From NCBI GenBank assembly GCA_020846635.1, contig JADLDO010000028.1, positions 124,001 through 188,000 on the forward strand: a DNA stretch of 64,000 nucleotides, read 5' to 3'. The notes under the pieces were generated by a model, which saw only the letters and a list, made by a program, of their open reading frames with translations, did no database searches and had not been told where the DNA came from. Shown here in pieces: positions 20,817 through 33,318 of this stretch. Numbering within the stretch: the stretch's first letter is position 1; each line of letters opens with the position of its first letter. The translations under genes and the position numbers were made by a program. This DNA is from Caldilineaceae bacterium. GTDB lineage: Bacteria; Chloroflexota; Anaerolineae; Caldilineales; Caldilineaceae.

Positions 20817-22550
20817 CTACAACGTCCCACTCATATACAACTCGCCCTGTGTAAAGCCGCGCGCAGCATAATAGGCGCGCGTGCCGGTGGCAGCGATGAC
20901 GCTGATCTGGTGGAAGCCCGCCTCGCGGCTCATGCGTTTGGCCGCGTCGAGCAGTTCTGTACCCAGGCCGCGGTGTTGTGCTTGCTCGCCGCTCTCTGCG
21001 CCAATGCCCAGGGCAGGGCCATAGACATGCACTTCACGGATCAGCGCGCTCTCGGCGATCTCATCCAAAAAAGCCCGGCTGCCCGCGCCTTTTGCCAACG
21101 GCCAACTCAGCCGCAGGAAGCCAGCAATCAGCCCCGGTTCTTCGTGTGCATCGGTGGTCACAAAGTGGAGGAAGTGCTCTTGGGTGAGGTCGGTCGTATA
21201 GGAGTGGATACGTAATTCCACTTCACTGGCGTTCACTCGCCGCCGCTTTACCTCGCGACAGCGAATACAGCCGCACTGTTCTCCACGCCGGATTAATTCC
21301 GCCTGTACCACTTCGCGCAGGTTGCTCACCTTCACACCAGCTTGGATGTGATGGGCCGGGATGTCGCGAAAGAGCCGGTTGATGCGCGTATAGGGGGGAA
21401 TTGTGGGCTTCACATCAGCCAGCAGATCGACCAGTTCGTCGAGTGCATAGGGCTGGTACTCGCCAGCCAACCAACGGTCATAGAGTTCTGTGTCGGCGAT
21501 GAGCGAACAGGGATAGATCTTCATTTCGTCGGGACGAATGGCGGGGTCGCTGAAGAAACGGGTAAAATCAGCCCGATCCTTCTCTGGTGTAGCCCCATAC
21601 AAGTTGGGCATCCAGTGTAGGTGCAGCTTAAAGCCCGCCGTCCGCAGCAATCCGAGTGCCTGGCGCACAGCCTCAACATCATGCCCGCGCTTGTTGAGCG
21701 CCAGCACTTCATCATCCAGACTCTGTACACCGATCTGTACCTTCGTCACACCGAGCTTACGCAAATGGCGAATCTCGTCGGGCGTAATCCAGTCGGGCCG
21801 CGTCTCAATCACCAACCCCACATTGCGATGGGCAGCGGTCACATTGATCTGCTGTGCTTCTGCCAACGAGGAGGAGCCGGTATAGCTGGGATCGCCCGCG
21901 GCGTTCATGGCATCAAAGCAGCGTTGCACAAACCACTCGCGATAGTCACGGCTGTATGCGCTCCAAGTGCCGCCGAGGATCAACAACTCCACTTTGGCGG
22001 CGTCGTGCCCAATACTTTCAAAGGCGCGGATGCGCCCCAGGGTCTGTTTATAGGGGTCAAAGCCATCACGCTCAGCGCGCTGTGCCCCTGGCTCGTCAAA
22101 GATATAGCTCTTGGGCATGCGCCAATCATCGGGGCAGAAGATACACTTGCCAGGACAGCCCGCGGGCGCAGTCAGCACCGTCACCGGCGCGACGCCGCTT
22201 TGCGTGCGCATGGGCTTCATACGGATGCGCTTCATCAAAAGCGGATCCGGCTCCAGATCGCCCTCATCGACCAGATGGCGATAGCCCGCCACCAGGTCGG
22301 CTTTGGAGTAAAAGCCCTTGCCATCCTTCGGAAAATGTACCAAAATGTGGCGCAGGCTGGCGGCTGTCCACTCTGCTTCCGGCGTCTGCTGGATCTTCTG
22401 GAAAACAGCATAGAGAATGGCGGCATGGGCCGCGGCGTCAAAGTTCGCCCGCCGCTCTTGCCAGGCGCGCCCCTGGACAAGCACATCTTTAGGAATTTGG
22501 TCTTCGGTCAGAATTCGTCGCATATCAAACGGCACAGTCAAAACCAACAT
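20817..22550 (-). CDS. elp3: Elp3 family tRNA U34 carboxymethyl-modification enzyme (radical SAM + GNAT)
   Basis: VAPVTVLTAPAGCPGKCIFCPDDWRMPKSYIFDEPGAQRA, IETRPDWITPDEIRHLRKLGVTKVQIGVQSLDDEVLALNKRGH, IPPYTRINRLFRDIP; C-terminal GNAT QHRGLGTELLDAAKRMSREAGFHQISVIAATGTRAYYAARGF. Confidence 0.95.
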   Translation of the reverse strand: MLVLTVPFDMRRILTEDQIPKDVLVQGRAWQERRANFDAAAHAAILYAVFQKIQQTPEAEWTAASLRHILVHFPKDGKGFYSKADLVAGYRHLVDEGDLEPDPLLMKRIRMKPMRTQSGVAPVTVLTAPAGCPGKCIFCPDDWRMPKSYIFDEPGAQRAERDGFDPYKQTLGRIRAFESIGHDAAKVELLILGGTWSAYSRDYREWFVQRCFDAMNAAGDPSYTGSSSLAEAQQINVTAAHRNVGLVIETRPDWITPDEIRHLRKLGVTKVQIGVQSLDDEVLALNKRGHDVEAVRQALGLLRTAGFKLHLHWMPNLYGATPEKDRADFTRFFSDPAIRPDEMKIYPCSLIADTELYDRWLAGEYQPYALDELVDLLADVKPTIPPYTRINRLFRDIPAHHIQAGVKVSNLREVVQAELIRRGEQCGCIRCREVKRRRVNASEVELRIHSYTTDLTQEHFLHFVTTDAHEEPGLIAGFLRLSWPLAKGAGSRAFLDEIAESALIREVHVYGPALGIGAESGEQAQHRGLGTELLDAAKRMSREAGFHQISVIAATGTRAYYAARGFTQGELYMSGTL

Positions 22551-22644
22551 CAAAGAGGAGCGCGGGGACAGCTCCACCCCGTCCACTCAACACGCGCCCC
22601 CATCCATTGCATAGACAGCTGCCCTAGTATACCATAAGTAGGAA

Positions 22645-23391
22645 ATGAACCTACAGACGCAGCAGCAGCTTTTGGCGCTGAACAAAGATTTCTACGCAAC
22701 CGTGGCAGAGCCCTTTAACGCCACGCGCCTTGCCCCCTCTATGGGGAAAAGCCAGTTGGTGAAGCGGCTGCCGTTGAAGCCGGGCAGTACGATAGCCGAT
22801 ATCGGTTGCGGCAATGGGCGGCTCGCCTGGCTGTTGAATGAGCGCTGCATACCGCTCGACTATACCGGCGTGGATGCGAATGAACAGTTGTTGACATTCG
22901 CCCAGGAGCATACCGCCAGCCTGCGCCATGTACGCACCCGCTTTGTCTGTGCCGACCTGGCTCAGCCGGATTGGACGACGCGGATCGCGCGGCCAACACA
23001 GGGGTTTCGCATCGTAACCTGTCTCGCGACGCTGCACCATTTGCCGGGGTATGATCTACGCCAGACGGTTATGCAAGGCTTGGCAGAGTTGGTGATGCCT
23101 GGGGGTGTGGTGGCAATCTCGACCTGGCAATTTCTCACCAGCCCGCGCTTCACAGCCAAGTTGGTGGATTGGCGTGAGATCGGGATCGATCCTGCCCAGG
23201 TGGAGCCAGGGGATGCGCTGCTGCCCTGGCAGCAAGGGGGCTATGCTGTGCGCTATCTCCACCAGCTTGACAGGGAGGAAGTGATGGCGCTGGCGAGCCA
23301 TGCAGGGCTGCGGATGGAGGGGACCTATCTTGCCGATGGCAAAGAGGGCAATTTGAATCTCTATGCCCTTCTGCGGCGACCTGAACAGTAA
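22645..23391 (+). CDS. Class I SAM methyltransferase resembling Trm9/ALKBH8 tRNA mcm5U methyltransferase
   Basis: FYATVAEPFNATRLAPSMGKSQLVKRLPLKPGSTIADIGCGNGRLAWLL N-terminus and GDALLPWQQGGYAVRYLHQLDREEVMALASHAGLR C-terminal pattern; divergent from elp3. Confidence 0.75.
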   Translation: MNLQTQQQLLALNKDFYATVAEPFNATRLAPSMGKSQLVKRLPLKPGSTIADIGCGNGRLAWLLNERCIPLDYTGVDANEQLLTFAQEHTASLRHVRTRFVCADLAQPDWTTRIARPTQGFRIVTCLATLHHLPGYDLRQTVMQGLAELVMPGGVVAISTWQFLTSPRFTAKLVDWREIGIDPAQVEPGDALLPWQQGGYAVRYLHQLDREEVMALASHAGLRMEGTYLADGKEGNLNLYALLRRPEQ

Positions 23392-23444
23392 ACCGAACAA
23401 TAGACGTGAACAGCAGACCAACAAATCATTCCTAAGGATACAGG

Positions 23445-24623
23445 ATGAAGAGCAGCGAACAACGCACGCAAATGATCATTGAGGAATTTAGCCGACACTT
23501 TAAGCAGTCACCGACCTTGCTCGCCGTTGGCCCTGGTCGTGTCAATCTGATTGGGGAACACACAGACTATAACGACGGTTTTGTGCTGCCGGTCGCGATC
23601 AAGCGCGATATTCGTATTGCCCTGCGCCCGCGCCCAGATCGCCGCGTCAAGGTCTATTCGCTGGAGTATGACGACTGGTACGAGTTCAGCCTGGACAATT
23701 TGGCCTATAACCAAGATGCACTGTGGACGAACTATGTCATGGGTGTGGCGTGGGTGCTGCAAGAGTTGGGGATCAAGCTCGCCGGCTTTGATGGCGTTAT
23801 CAGCGGCAATGTTCCGCGCGCCAGCGGCTTGAGCAGTTCGGCAGCGCTGGAAGTTGCCACAGCCACCGCGCTGCTGGCTGCGTCGGATCAGAGTGACGCG
23901 CTGGATGGCGTCCAGATTGCGCTTGCTGCCCAGCGCGCAGAGAATCAGTTTGTCGGTGTCAACTGCGGCATTATGGATCAGTATATCAGCGTCTTGGGCC
24001 AGGAAGGACAAGCGCTGCTCATTGACTGTCGCAGCCTCGAATATCAACTCGTCCCTGTCCCCAAAGAGGCAGCCCTCGTGATCGGCAACACCAAAGCCAG
24101 CCGCTCATTGGCAGGCAGCGCCTATAACGAGCGCCGCCGCCAGTGTGAAGAAGGGGTCGCCCTGCTCCAGACCGTGTTGCCTGGTGTGCGCGCCTTGCGC
24201 GATGTCAGCAGCGACCAACTGGAAGAACACAAAGGGCTGCTGCCGGAGGTCGTCTATCGCCGCTGTCGCCATGTCGTGAGCGAAAACGAACGTGTCCTGC
24301 AAGCGGTGGAAGCCTTGCGCAGCAACGACCTGACGACGATGGGCCGTTTGATGAACGCCAGCCACAGCAGTTTGGCGGAGGATTATGAGGTGAGCAGCGC
24401 GGCGCTTGATGCGATGGTAGAGGCTATGCGCAGTGCGGGCGGCTGCTATGGCGCGCGCTTGACGGGTGCGGGCTTTGGCGGTTGTGCCATAGCGTTGGTG
24501 CAGCCTGGCCGCGAACAAGCGGTGGCGGACGCCATCTTCGAGAAATATCCCAAAGCCGCCAACATCTGGCCCGAAGTCTACATCAGCCAGGCAGGGCCAG
24601 GGGCACAGTTGATCAAGCTGTAG
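23445..24623 (+). CDS. galK: Galactokinase
   Basis: [65 protein letters not shown]. Confidence 0.96.
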   Translation: MKSSEQRTQMIIEEFSRHFKQSPTLLAVGPGRVNLIGEHTDYNDGFVLPVAIKRDIRIALRPRPDRRVKVYSLEYDDWYEFSLDNLAYNQDALWTNYVMGVAWVLQELGIKLAGFDGVISGNVPRASGLSSSAALEVATATALLAASDQSDALDGVQIALAAQRAENQFVGVNCGIMDQYISVLGQEGQALLIDCRSLEYQLVPVPKEAALVIGNTKASRSLAGSAYNERRRQCEEGVALLQTVLPGVRALRDVSSDQLEEHKGLLPEVVYRRCRHVVSENERVLQAVEALRSNDLTTMGRLMNASHSSLAEDYEVSSAALDAMVEAMRSAGGCYGARLTGAGFGGCAIALVQPGREQAVADAIFEKYPKAANIWPEVYISQAGPGAQLIKL

Positions 24624-24638
24624 AGAAGGGGTTTCCCT

Positions 24639-25280
24639 TTACACATCCAGCCCGATCAGGTGCTCAACTCGATTATGATAGTGCAGCCGCCATGTTTCGC
24701 GCGTCGCATGTTTCACAAATTCAAAATGGGTGATCGCCGTGTTATGATCCCACACTTCGCAGCGACGCCAGGGGCCAATGTTAAAGACGTGGTCAAAGAC
24801 AGCTTCGACCACGCCACCGTGGGCCACAACTGCGACCGTCTGCCCACGATGCAGATCGGCTAATTCTTCAACCAGAATACCGACGCGCGTGCGAAAGTGC
24901 ATATAGCTTTCGGCAGCTTCCACGTTGAGCGCCAGGGGTGAAAAGGGGCGTTCGCTGGACCAATAATCGGCGAAATCTCTGGGGAGCGCATCATTGGGCC
25001 AGGGGGAATGGTCAAGCCGGTTGTTGCCGATCTCGCGCAGCCGGTCGTCAAACTGGACTTCCACATCATACGCTCCTACAATCGCGGCAACTGTCTCGCG
25101 TGCGCGCTTCATGGTGCTGGCGTATAGGGCGTCCAGGGTGGGGAGATGGCTGGGGAGCCACGCGCCAAGCCGCTCGGCCTGGGCTTTGCCCAATTCGGTC
25201 AACCCTTCATCGGTGTTGCCGTTGGGCCAATCTTTCAAATTGACATAGCTTTGACCATGCCGGATAAGATAGAGTTGCAT
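24639..25280 (-). CDS. Histidine phosphatase family protein
   Basis: [52 protein letters not shown]. Confidence 0.93.
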   Translation of the reverse strand: MQLYLIRHGQSYVNLKDWPNGNTDEGLTELGKAQAERLGAWLPSHLPTLDALYASTMKRARETVAAIVGAYDVEVQFDDRLREIGNNRLDHSPWPNDALPRDFADYWSSERPFSPLALNVEAAESYMHFRTRVGILVEELADLHRGQTVAVVAHGGVVEAVFDHVFNIGPWRRCEVWDHNTAITHFEFVKHATRETWRLHYHNRVEHLIGLDV

Positions 25281-25456
25281 GGAGTTCCTCGCTCATAGAT
25301 ATGATATGACTACCTTGCTCGGATGACCCCGATAGTGCAAGGCTTCTGATTTGCGTGTAAGTGTAAGTAACGATGTCCATACGGGCGACTCATGTGCTAG
25401 ATGAGCAATTGAGCATTATTACAGGATTGCCCTTTGAATACAAATTGCCCTTAACT

Positions 25457-26680
25457 ATGACAACAAAGCGCCTTTACTATACCGATGCCTATACAACCGG
25501 CTTTGATGCCACGCTGCTTGAGGTGACTGAGCATGAAGGGCGGCCTGCGCTGCTGTTGGATCAAAGCTACTTTTACCCCACCTCCGGCGGGCAGGCCAAC
25601 GATCTAGGGACAATCAACGGCTGGCCTGTGATCGATGTAGTCGCCGGTGAGAATGGGCAAGTGTACCACATTCTGGCTGCTCTGCCGGGTGCTGATCTGG
25701 GTGCGATCCCTGGGCCGGTTCATGGGGAGATCGACTGGTCACGGCGCTATGATCATATGCAGCAGCATGCAGGACAGCACTTACTTTCGCAGCTCTTTTA
25801 TCGCCACTTTGGCATGGAGACGCTCTCTGTGCATTTTGGTGAGTCGGAATCGACACTAGACCTAGACGCGGCAGCGGTCACGCCCGCAGAGTTAGCGCAG
25901 GCAGAAGCCGTGGCAAATGAGTTGGTCTATGCCGCGCTGCCGATTACAGCCTATTTTGTCACCGATGACGAGCTAGCACGCGTGCCTCTGCGCCGCCCGC
26001 CTAAGGTCAGTGGCGAGATTCGCATTGTCGAAATCCAGGGCTATGACTATTCAGCCTGTGGCGGAACCCACGTGCATAATACCGCTGAAATTGGCCCGAT
26101 CAAGTTGCTGCGCCAAGAGCGGCGGCGTGGACAGACGCGCATCACCTTTCTCTGTGGCAAGCGCGCCCTGGCTGACTATCTACGCAAACATGATCTGCTG
26201 ACCCAGGCCGCGGCCCTCTACAGCACCGATGTTGCCCAGGTACCGGAACTGCTGGCGCGCGCCCAGGAGCAGGTCAAGACGCTACAACACCAGGTTGATG
26301 AGCTAATGACCCAGTTGCTCTCCTATGAAGCAGAAGAAGTGGCAGAAGCGGCGATTCCGGTGGGCAGCCGTCAGGTTGTGGTACAGCATTGGGAAGATCG
26401 CCCGGTGGAGGTGCTCAAGACAATGGCGCACCTGTTCCAGGAACGCCCTAACACGATTGCATTGTTGGCGACGACGGCAGGGGGCAAGGCAACGGCGATC
26501 TTTGCGCGCAGCGCCGATGTGGACGACCATATGGGGAATCTGCTGCGTGATGCGCTCAAAGCCTTTGGTGGCGGGGGTGGCGGTCGTCCAGAGTTCGCCC
26601 AGGGTGGAGGTGTGGCGCTAGAGCAAATGCCCGCGCTGCTGGAGTACGCGCTGAAGCGCCTTGAATTGTTCTGGAAATAA
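25457..26680 (+). CDS. Alanyl-tRNA editing protein (AlaX-type with DHHA1 domain)
   Basis: DQSYFYPTSGGQANDLGTI, YDHMQQHAGQHLLSQLF, YDYSACGGTHVHNTAEIGPIKLL, C-terminal DAL(K)AFGGGGGGRPEFAQGGG. Confidence 0.93.
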   Translation: MTTKRLYYTDAYTTGFDATLLEVTEHEGRPALLLDQSYFYPTSGGQANDLGTINGWPVIDVVAGENGQVYHILAALPGADLGAIPGPVHGEIDWSRRYDHMQQHAGQHLLSQLFYRHFGMETLSVHFGESESTLDLDAAAVTPAELAQAEAVANELVYAALPITAYFVTDDELARVPLRRPPKVSGEIRIVEIQGYDYSACGGTHVHNTAEIGPIKLLRQERRRGQTRITFLCGKRALADYLRKHDLLTQAAALYSTDVAQVPELLARAQEQVKTLQHQVDELMTQLLSYEAEEVAEAAIPVGSRQVVVQHWEDRPVEVLKTMAHLFQERPNTIALLATTAGGKATAIFARSADVDDHMGNLLRDALKAFGGGGGGRPEFAQGGGVALEQMPALLEYALKRLELFWK

Positions 26681-26700
26681 TTTGCTAGAAAGTTGAATTC

Positions 26701-27231
26701 GTGGAGATGTCCGTACAACCAATCAAGGATCAGCAGACCGTTACGGCAGAAGGCAAATCGGTCAGGAAGCAGATCGCCGATCTTGTCATTGACCGGCGCC
26801 CCCCTCTCGAAGATGAGCGCGGCGAAATTGTCGAGGTCTATCGTCCCGCGTGGAATCTGAACCCAGACCCTCTGGTCTATGTCTATCAAGCCCTAGTACG
26901 GCCCGGTGCGGTGAAAGGGTGGATTGTGCATGAAAAGCAAGAGGATCGTATCTTCATCAGCCAGGGCGTGCTGCGCTGGGTTTTCTTCGACAATCGCCCG
27001 CAATCACCCACCTATCGACTGCTCAATGACTTTACCTTTAGCGATCGCAGCCGAGCCTTGATCGTCATCCCCAGAGGAGTTTTTCACGCAGTCAAAAACA
27101 TCGGGCAGCAAGACGCCACCTTTATCAACATGCCCACAAGACCCTATAACCACGAAGACCCCGATAAATATCGCCTGCCTCTGAAGAATGATCTGATTCC
27201 TTTTGATTTCAGCGATGGCCCTGGTTGGTAA
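26701..27231 (+). CDS. dTDP-4-dehydrorhamnose 3,5-epimerase-like cupin protein
   Basis: VYQALVRPGAVKGWIVHEKQEDRIFISQGVLRWVFFD, IVIPRGVFHAVKNIG, YNHEDPDKYRLP. Confidence 0.82.
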   Translation: MEMSVQPIKDQQTVTAEGKSVRKQIADLVIDRRPPLEDERGEIVEVYRPAWNLNPDPLVYVYQALVRPGAVKGWIVHEKQEDRIFISQGVLRWVFFDNRPQSPTYRLLNDFTFSDRSRALIVIPRGVFHAVKNIGQQDATFINMPTRPYNHEDPDKYRLPLKNDLIPFDFSDGPGW

Positions 27232-27237
27232 GGCGCT

Positions 27238-28152
27238 ATGGCACCCGCGACAAACTCACCGCGCGTTACGGTGATCATCGCCACCTATAACAGCAGCAAA
27301 ACGTTAACGTTGGCGCTCCAGAGCCTGCTGGCTCAGGACTTTACTGATTTTGAGGCATGGGTTGTGGGAGACGCGTGTACGGATGATAGCGCGCAGGTCG
27401 TCGCTTCCTTTGGCGACGAACGGCTGTATTGGACAAATCTCCCCCAGAACTCAGGCAGCCAGGGTGGGCCTAATAACGAGGGGCTGCGCCGGGCGCTTGG
27501 GGAATATGTCGCTTACTTAGGTCACGACGATCTATGGTTTCCCTGGCATCTCTCCGGCCTAGTCGCCCACATCGAAAACAGCCAAGCCGATCTGGTTCAT
27601 CCCTTAAGCGCAGTCCACAAGCCGGAGGGACTCGCCGCCGTTGTTGGGCCTCCTGGGGAGGGAAAGAACTATGCCGAACACTTTGTCTTCCCCTCTAGTT
27701 GGCTGCATCGCCGTGACCTTGTGCAGGAATGTGGAGGGTGGCGGGATGCCTCGAAGTTGTCAGTGGCAGTAGACTTTGATCTGCAAAGACGCATTTGCTA
27801 CGCGGGCAAGCGCATAGAATACTGCCCACAGTTAAGCGTCCTCAAGTTTCCATCTCCCTACTGGCGCATCTATGCGTGGCAAGGCGTACCACCCCAACAG
27901 GAATACCTCCAACGGATGCGCGAGACGCCTCAGGCATTTCACCAGCAGCAGCTACTTGAAATTGCGACGTTGTGTGCTCGCCAAAGCGCGCAATGGTATC
28001 CAATGCGCCGCACGCTGGGCGACATGACGCTGCGGATGCGTAGAAAGCTTATCAAACTCTACGGACGCGACCGCGCACCCTTGCGCCAACTCCTGGTTTG
28101 GGAATTTCAAAGGCAGCGGCGTATGGCTCGCAAGAAACGGGGGCTTTCCTAG
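27238..28152 (+). CDS. Glycosyltransferase family 2
   Basis: PRVTVIIATYNSSKTLTLALQSLLAQDFTDFEAWVVGDACTDDSAQVVASF; YLGHDDLW. Confidence 0.92.
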   Translation: MAPATNSPRVTVIIATYNSSKTLTLALQSLLAQDFTDFEAWVVGDACTDDSAQVVASFGDERLYWTNLPQNSGSQGGPNNEGLRRALGEYVAYLGHDDLWFPWHLSGLVAHIENSQADLVHPLSAVHKPEGLAAVVGPPGEGKNYAEHFVFPSSWLHRRDLVQECGGWRDASKLSVAVDFDLQRRICYAGKRIEYCPQLSVLKFPSPYWRIYAWQGVPPQQEYLQRMRETPQAFHQQQLLEIATLCARQSAQWYPMRRTLGDMTLRMRRKLIKLYGRDRAPLRQLLVWEFQRQRRMARKKRGLS

Positions 28153-29255
28153 TCCTGAATCTCTACTTCTACGCTCATGCCCCAGCGCAGATCGGGGGGC
28201 TGTTCGTCCAGGTCGATGACAACGGTATAGACCACGTCGCCCCCGATCACAGTTGCCTGGGGTGATACCCGCGCCACGCGTCCAGGGGTTTCCCGATTCA
28301 ACGCTTTGACAAAGACAACGACGGGCTGCCCTGCCGCCACGCGCACGACATCACGCTCGCTGAGATCGGTCGTCTCCACTTGCATGTGGCTGAGGTCGGC
28401 GATCGTTAAGACAACCTGGCCCACCTGGACCATCTCACCACTGTTGACTTCGATGGCTGTCACCGTACCGGCGAAGGGGGCGAGTAGCTGCGACATGGCG
28501 AGATCGGCTTCGGCGTGCGTCAGCGTCGCTTGGGCTTCGGCAACAGCCGCTTCCGCCGCGGCGATCTCCTCGTCGCGTGCGCCCGCCTTGAGCAAATCGA
28601 CTTCGGCTTGCGCGCTTTGCACCTGCGCCTCTGCCGCGGCAACTTCGCTTGCAGTCGCCGGATGCAGCAGCCGATCCAGAGCCGCTTGCGCCTGCTGCAC
28701 ACTGGCCCAGGCCGCGGTGACAGCCACATCATCCGGTTCCGAATAGAGCGCATCGAAGCGCGCTTGGGCTGCATCCAGCTCCGCCTGTGCAGCAGCAAGA
28801 TCCCCAGGGCGCGCCTCCTCCGAGAGTTGGGCAAGGTGCGCTTGGGCGACCTCTAAAAGTGCCTGGGCGACAGCGATCTCCTGGGCGCGTGGACCGGCAT
28901 GCAGTTCGTCCAACTGTGCTTGCACGCGCAGCAGCGCGGCCTGTGCCTGTGCCACCGATGCGCTGGCGGCTGCGTTCTCCAGCGCAATCAGGAGTGTCCC
29001 CGCCTCCACTTGATCGCCCTCAGCGACAGCCAGATTTTGCACCCGGCCCGACACGGCAAAGCTCAAATTCGTTGCGCCCACAGGCACGACCTTGCCTGCT
29101 GCCCGGGTTGTACCCCCGGCAGCCATGCCCACAGGCGGAAGCGGCGTGGCGGCAGGGGTTGGGGTGGGGGTAGGTTGCTGGGCACAGCCTACCACGAACA
29201 GAAGCAACACGCCGCTGCCAAGCAGCGCGTTACGCAACTTGGCGAAGTTCAACAT
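28149..29255 (-). CDS. HlyD/MacA-type periplasmic adaptor lipoprotein of efflux transporter
   Basis: [12 protein letters not shown] lipobox, biotinyl-lipoyl-like [23 protein letters not shown], Ala/Glu/Gln-rich coiled coil, [33 protein letters not shown]. Confidence 0.9.
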   Translation of the reverse strand: MLNFAKLRNALLGSGVLLLFVVGCAQQPTPTPTPAATPLPPVGMAAGGTTRAAGKVVPVGATNLSFAVSGRVQNLAVAEGDQVEAGTLLIALENAAASASVAQAQAALLRVQAQLDELHAGPRAQEIAVAQALLEVAQAHLAQLSEEARPGDLAAAQAELDAAQARFDALYSEPDDVAVTAAWASVQQAQAALDRLLHPATASEVAAAEAQVQSAQAEVDLLKAGARDEEIAAAEAAVAEAQATLTHAEADLAMSQLLAPFAGTVTAIEVNSGEMVQVGQVVLTIADLSHMQVETTDLSERDVVRVAAGQPVVVFVKALNRETPGRVARVSPQATVIGGDVVYTVVIDLDEQPPDLRWGMSVEVEIQD

Positions 29256-29952
29256 TCGTCTGTACCTCAGTAGGGACGCCATCGTCAACGATCTGTCCAT
29301 CGCGCATCTTGACCACGCGGCGCGCATAGGACATCACCCGCGGGTCATGGGTGGCAAAGATAAATGCTGTCCCCGTCTGTTGATTGAGTCGTTGCATGAT
29401 TTCCATCGCCTGTTCACCGTTGGCAGTGTCCAGGTTGGCGGTAGGCTCATCTGCCAGGACCATCAGCGGGTGAGGGGCGAGCGCTCGCGCAATGGCAACG
29501 CGCTGCTGTTCGCCGCCGCTCATCTGGTTCGGGCGGTGATCTACACGGTTGGCTAGCCCGACCGCGTCCAGCATCGCCAGGACTCGCTCTCGCCGCTCTT
29601 TGGCGCTGACGTTGGTCAACAACAGCGGCAGTTCCACATTCTCATAGGCGTTTAGCACAGGAACCAGGGCATAGAATTGGAAGATAAAGCCAATCACCTG
29701 GCCGCGCAGTTCCGCCCGTTGGTCGGCGCTTAGATGGGTGACATCCCGCTGGTTGATCTTCACCGTACCACTGTCGGGACGGTCGAGACAGCCCATTAAC
29801 TGCAACATGGTGGTTTTGCCCGACCCTGAAGGCCCCACGATGGCAGTAAATTCGCCTTCTTCAATCGAGAGGCTAACGCCGTTGAGCGCGCGCGTCTCGA
29901 CTTCGCCGATGCGGTATATTTTGGTTACATCTTCCAATCGAATAATTTCCAT
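29230..29952 (-). CDS. ABC transporter ATP-binding protein (MacB/LolD type)
   Basis: [24 protein letters not shown] Walker [34 protein letters not shown]. Confidence 0.95.
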   Translation of the reverse strand: MEIIRLEDVTKIYRIGEVETRALNGVSLSIEEGEFTAIVGPSGSGKTTMLQLMGCLDRPDSGTVKINQRDVTHLSADQRAELRGQVIGFIFQFYALVPVLNAYENVELPLLLTNVSAKERRERVLAMLDAVGLANRVDHRPNQMSGGEQQRVAIARALAPHPLMVLADEPTANLDTANGEQAMEIMQRLNQQTGTAFIFATHDPRVMSYARRVVKMRDGQIVDDGVPTEVQTNVELRQVA

Positions 29953-30003
29953 GATCGACTCCTAAGAATTATCACCTTCCACGGGCCTAGCCATGCACAT
30001 TTT

Positions 30004-31230
30004 CTACACGGCACGCAACGCTTCCGCAGGCTCGCGGCGAATCGCAAACCAGGCGGGATAGAGCGAAGCCAGCAAGATAACGACCAGCGTCCAGAAGGCA
30101 AGCGATGCAAAGGTCGCCGGAACAAATCGGGCATGAATTGTCGAACTGATGGCGATGCCACCAGCAGATGAGGCGATTTCGCCAATGTAGATACCCACAG
30201 TCGCCAGATAGGCGACCCCGGCCAGGCCAAGCGCAACGCCCGCGACAATGCCGGCGATGCCCAACGTGGCGGCTTCCAGCAGGAACATCAACATGATCTG
30301 CCGTCCCTTCATCCCCAATGCTGCCAGGATGCCCATTTCACGGATGCGCTCAAAGACAGCCATCAGCAGCGTGTTGGCGATCACCACCGCCACGACCAGC
30401 ATCACGATGATGTCCATCACCAGATAAAAGGACATACTCACTTCTGCCAATTGCAGCAACACCTGGTTGATATCGCGCCAGGTGAGCGTCGTGATCCCTG
30501 GGTCTGCCAGGGCAGCCGCCACGCCATCCGCATCGGACTGGCGGTTGAGCATGATCACGATTGCGCTCGCATGTCCATCTGTGACCGTAAAGGCCTGCGC
30601 TCTGGCAAGCGGCATAAAGACCGCGCTTTCGTCATAGCCGGGAATCCCGGTGGCGAATAGGCCACGCACAGTAAAATTCGCCTCATCCGGCTGTCCATCG
30701 GCATTGATCACCGTCAGATTCACCTCTTGCCCAAGCACAATTCCCATCGTCTGCGCCAGCCGTTGACCGATCACGATGCCACCGCGATCATCCGCCTGCA
30801 AGAACTCACCCGCGACCATCGCCCCTCGAATGGGTTCATAGAGGGCGGAGGTGACATCCACCCCATAGAGGCTCAATCCAGCCGAATCGTCAATCGTGTT
30901 GAGAATGGCGCTTGCCCATAACACAGGCGCGGCTGCTTTTACTCCGGGCAGCGCCCTGGCACGCGCGGCCAACCCCTCTGGATCGTCAAGCAAGTCTGCC
31001 CATTGCAAACTTACCTTCTCCTCCTCGTAGGTGGCTGCCCGAATTTGCACATGCCCGGTGCGTAGGCGAATGTCATTCTGCAGCGATTCTTCCATCACAC
31101 CGGCGATGTATCCATTCATCAGAATGAGAAGCCCCAGGCCCAGCGCCACAGCAATCCCCGATAAGATCGAGCGCCGGCGGTTGCGCCCCAGGTCTCGATA
31201 GGCAATGACCCATAATTTACTGAACGCCAT
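30004..31230 (-). CDS. ABC transporter permease (FtsX/MacB)
   Basis: [59 protein letters not shown]. Confidence 0.92.
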   Translation of the reverse strand: MAFSKLWVIAYRDLGRNRRRSILSGIAVALGLGLLILMNGYIAGVMEESLQNDIRLRTGHVQIRAATYEEEKVSLQWADLLDDPEGLAARARALPGVKAAAPVLWASAILNTIDDSAGLSLYGVDVTSALYEPIRGAMVAGEFLQADDRGGIVIGQRLAQTMGIVLGQEVNLTVINADGQPDEANFTVRGLFATGIPGYDESAVFMPLARAQAFTVTDGHASAIVIMLNRQSDADGVAAALADPGITTLTWRDINQVLLQLAEVSMSFYLVMDIIVMLVVAVVIANTLLMAVFERIREMGILAALGMKGRQIMLMFLLEAATLGIAGIVAGVALGLAGVAYLATVGIYIGEIASSAGGIAISSTIHARFVPATFASLAFWTLVVILLASLYPAWFAIRREPAEALRAV

Positions 31231-31291
31231 ATCCCATCCCTTCCATTTTTCCAGGATTTTTCACTGAATCCACTTCACAGAGCGGCGCGCC

Positions 31292-32604
<1,313 letters not shown>

Positions 32605-32608
<4 letters not shown>

Positions 32609-33306
32609 GCACGTACCTCCTGCTCTTCGAGAGAACTTTCCTTCTGTGCGGGCTGCCAATTGCCCAGGCCGCGTTCGAGAATATCAATGGCCTGGTCAAA
32701 GATGCGGGCCACCCCCGGCACTTCGATAAATGTGATCTTCCCCTGCTGGTAATCTTCGTTGGCGGTGAGACGGGGCAGGATATATTGGCCCAGGTTTGAA
32801 AGCGTCATGTTAAAGGTAAACGCCGCCAGGTCTTCATCAATATCCGGTGAAATGTCGCCCTGCTCTTTGCCGATCTTCACAAGATGCACATAAAACTTGT
32901 GCGACTCCTGCTGAACACGCGACTGAAACTCCTGTGGAAAAGCGTTATGGAGGAAACCTCGATAGGCCACCTTGACGAGTTCAGGATAGGCTAAATGAAA
33001 CTGCACACCAGCCTGAGCCGTCCAGCGCAAGTAGCGAAAGACGCCCATATGCTGGGGATCGGGATGGTCGAGCGAGAGCAATTCCCATTTCTTTTGGACT
33101 GCCAGATCGAGTAAATAGCTGTATAGGTCTTCTTTGCCCTCGAAGTATTGGTAAAAGCTGCCCTTCGCAATGCCAGCGCGGGCCACCATGCGCGAAATGG
33201 AGACATCGGCGTAATCGTTGTTGGCAAATTCGTCAATCGCAATATTGGTAATGTTTTCCCGTTTTTCTTCGGGAAGATTGAAAAATGTCTCTTTCGGCAC
33301 AGGCAT
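32605..33306 (-). CDS. TetR/AcrR family transcriptional regulator
   Basis: [59 protein letters not shown]; start chosen downstream of the palindromic operator. Confidence 0.93.
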
Positions 33307-33318
33307 CCCCTTCTTAGA

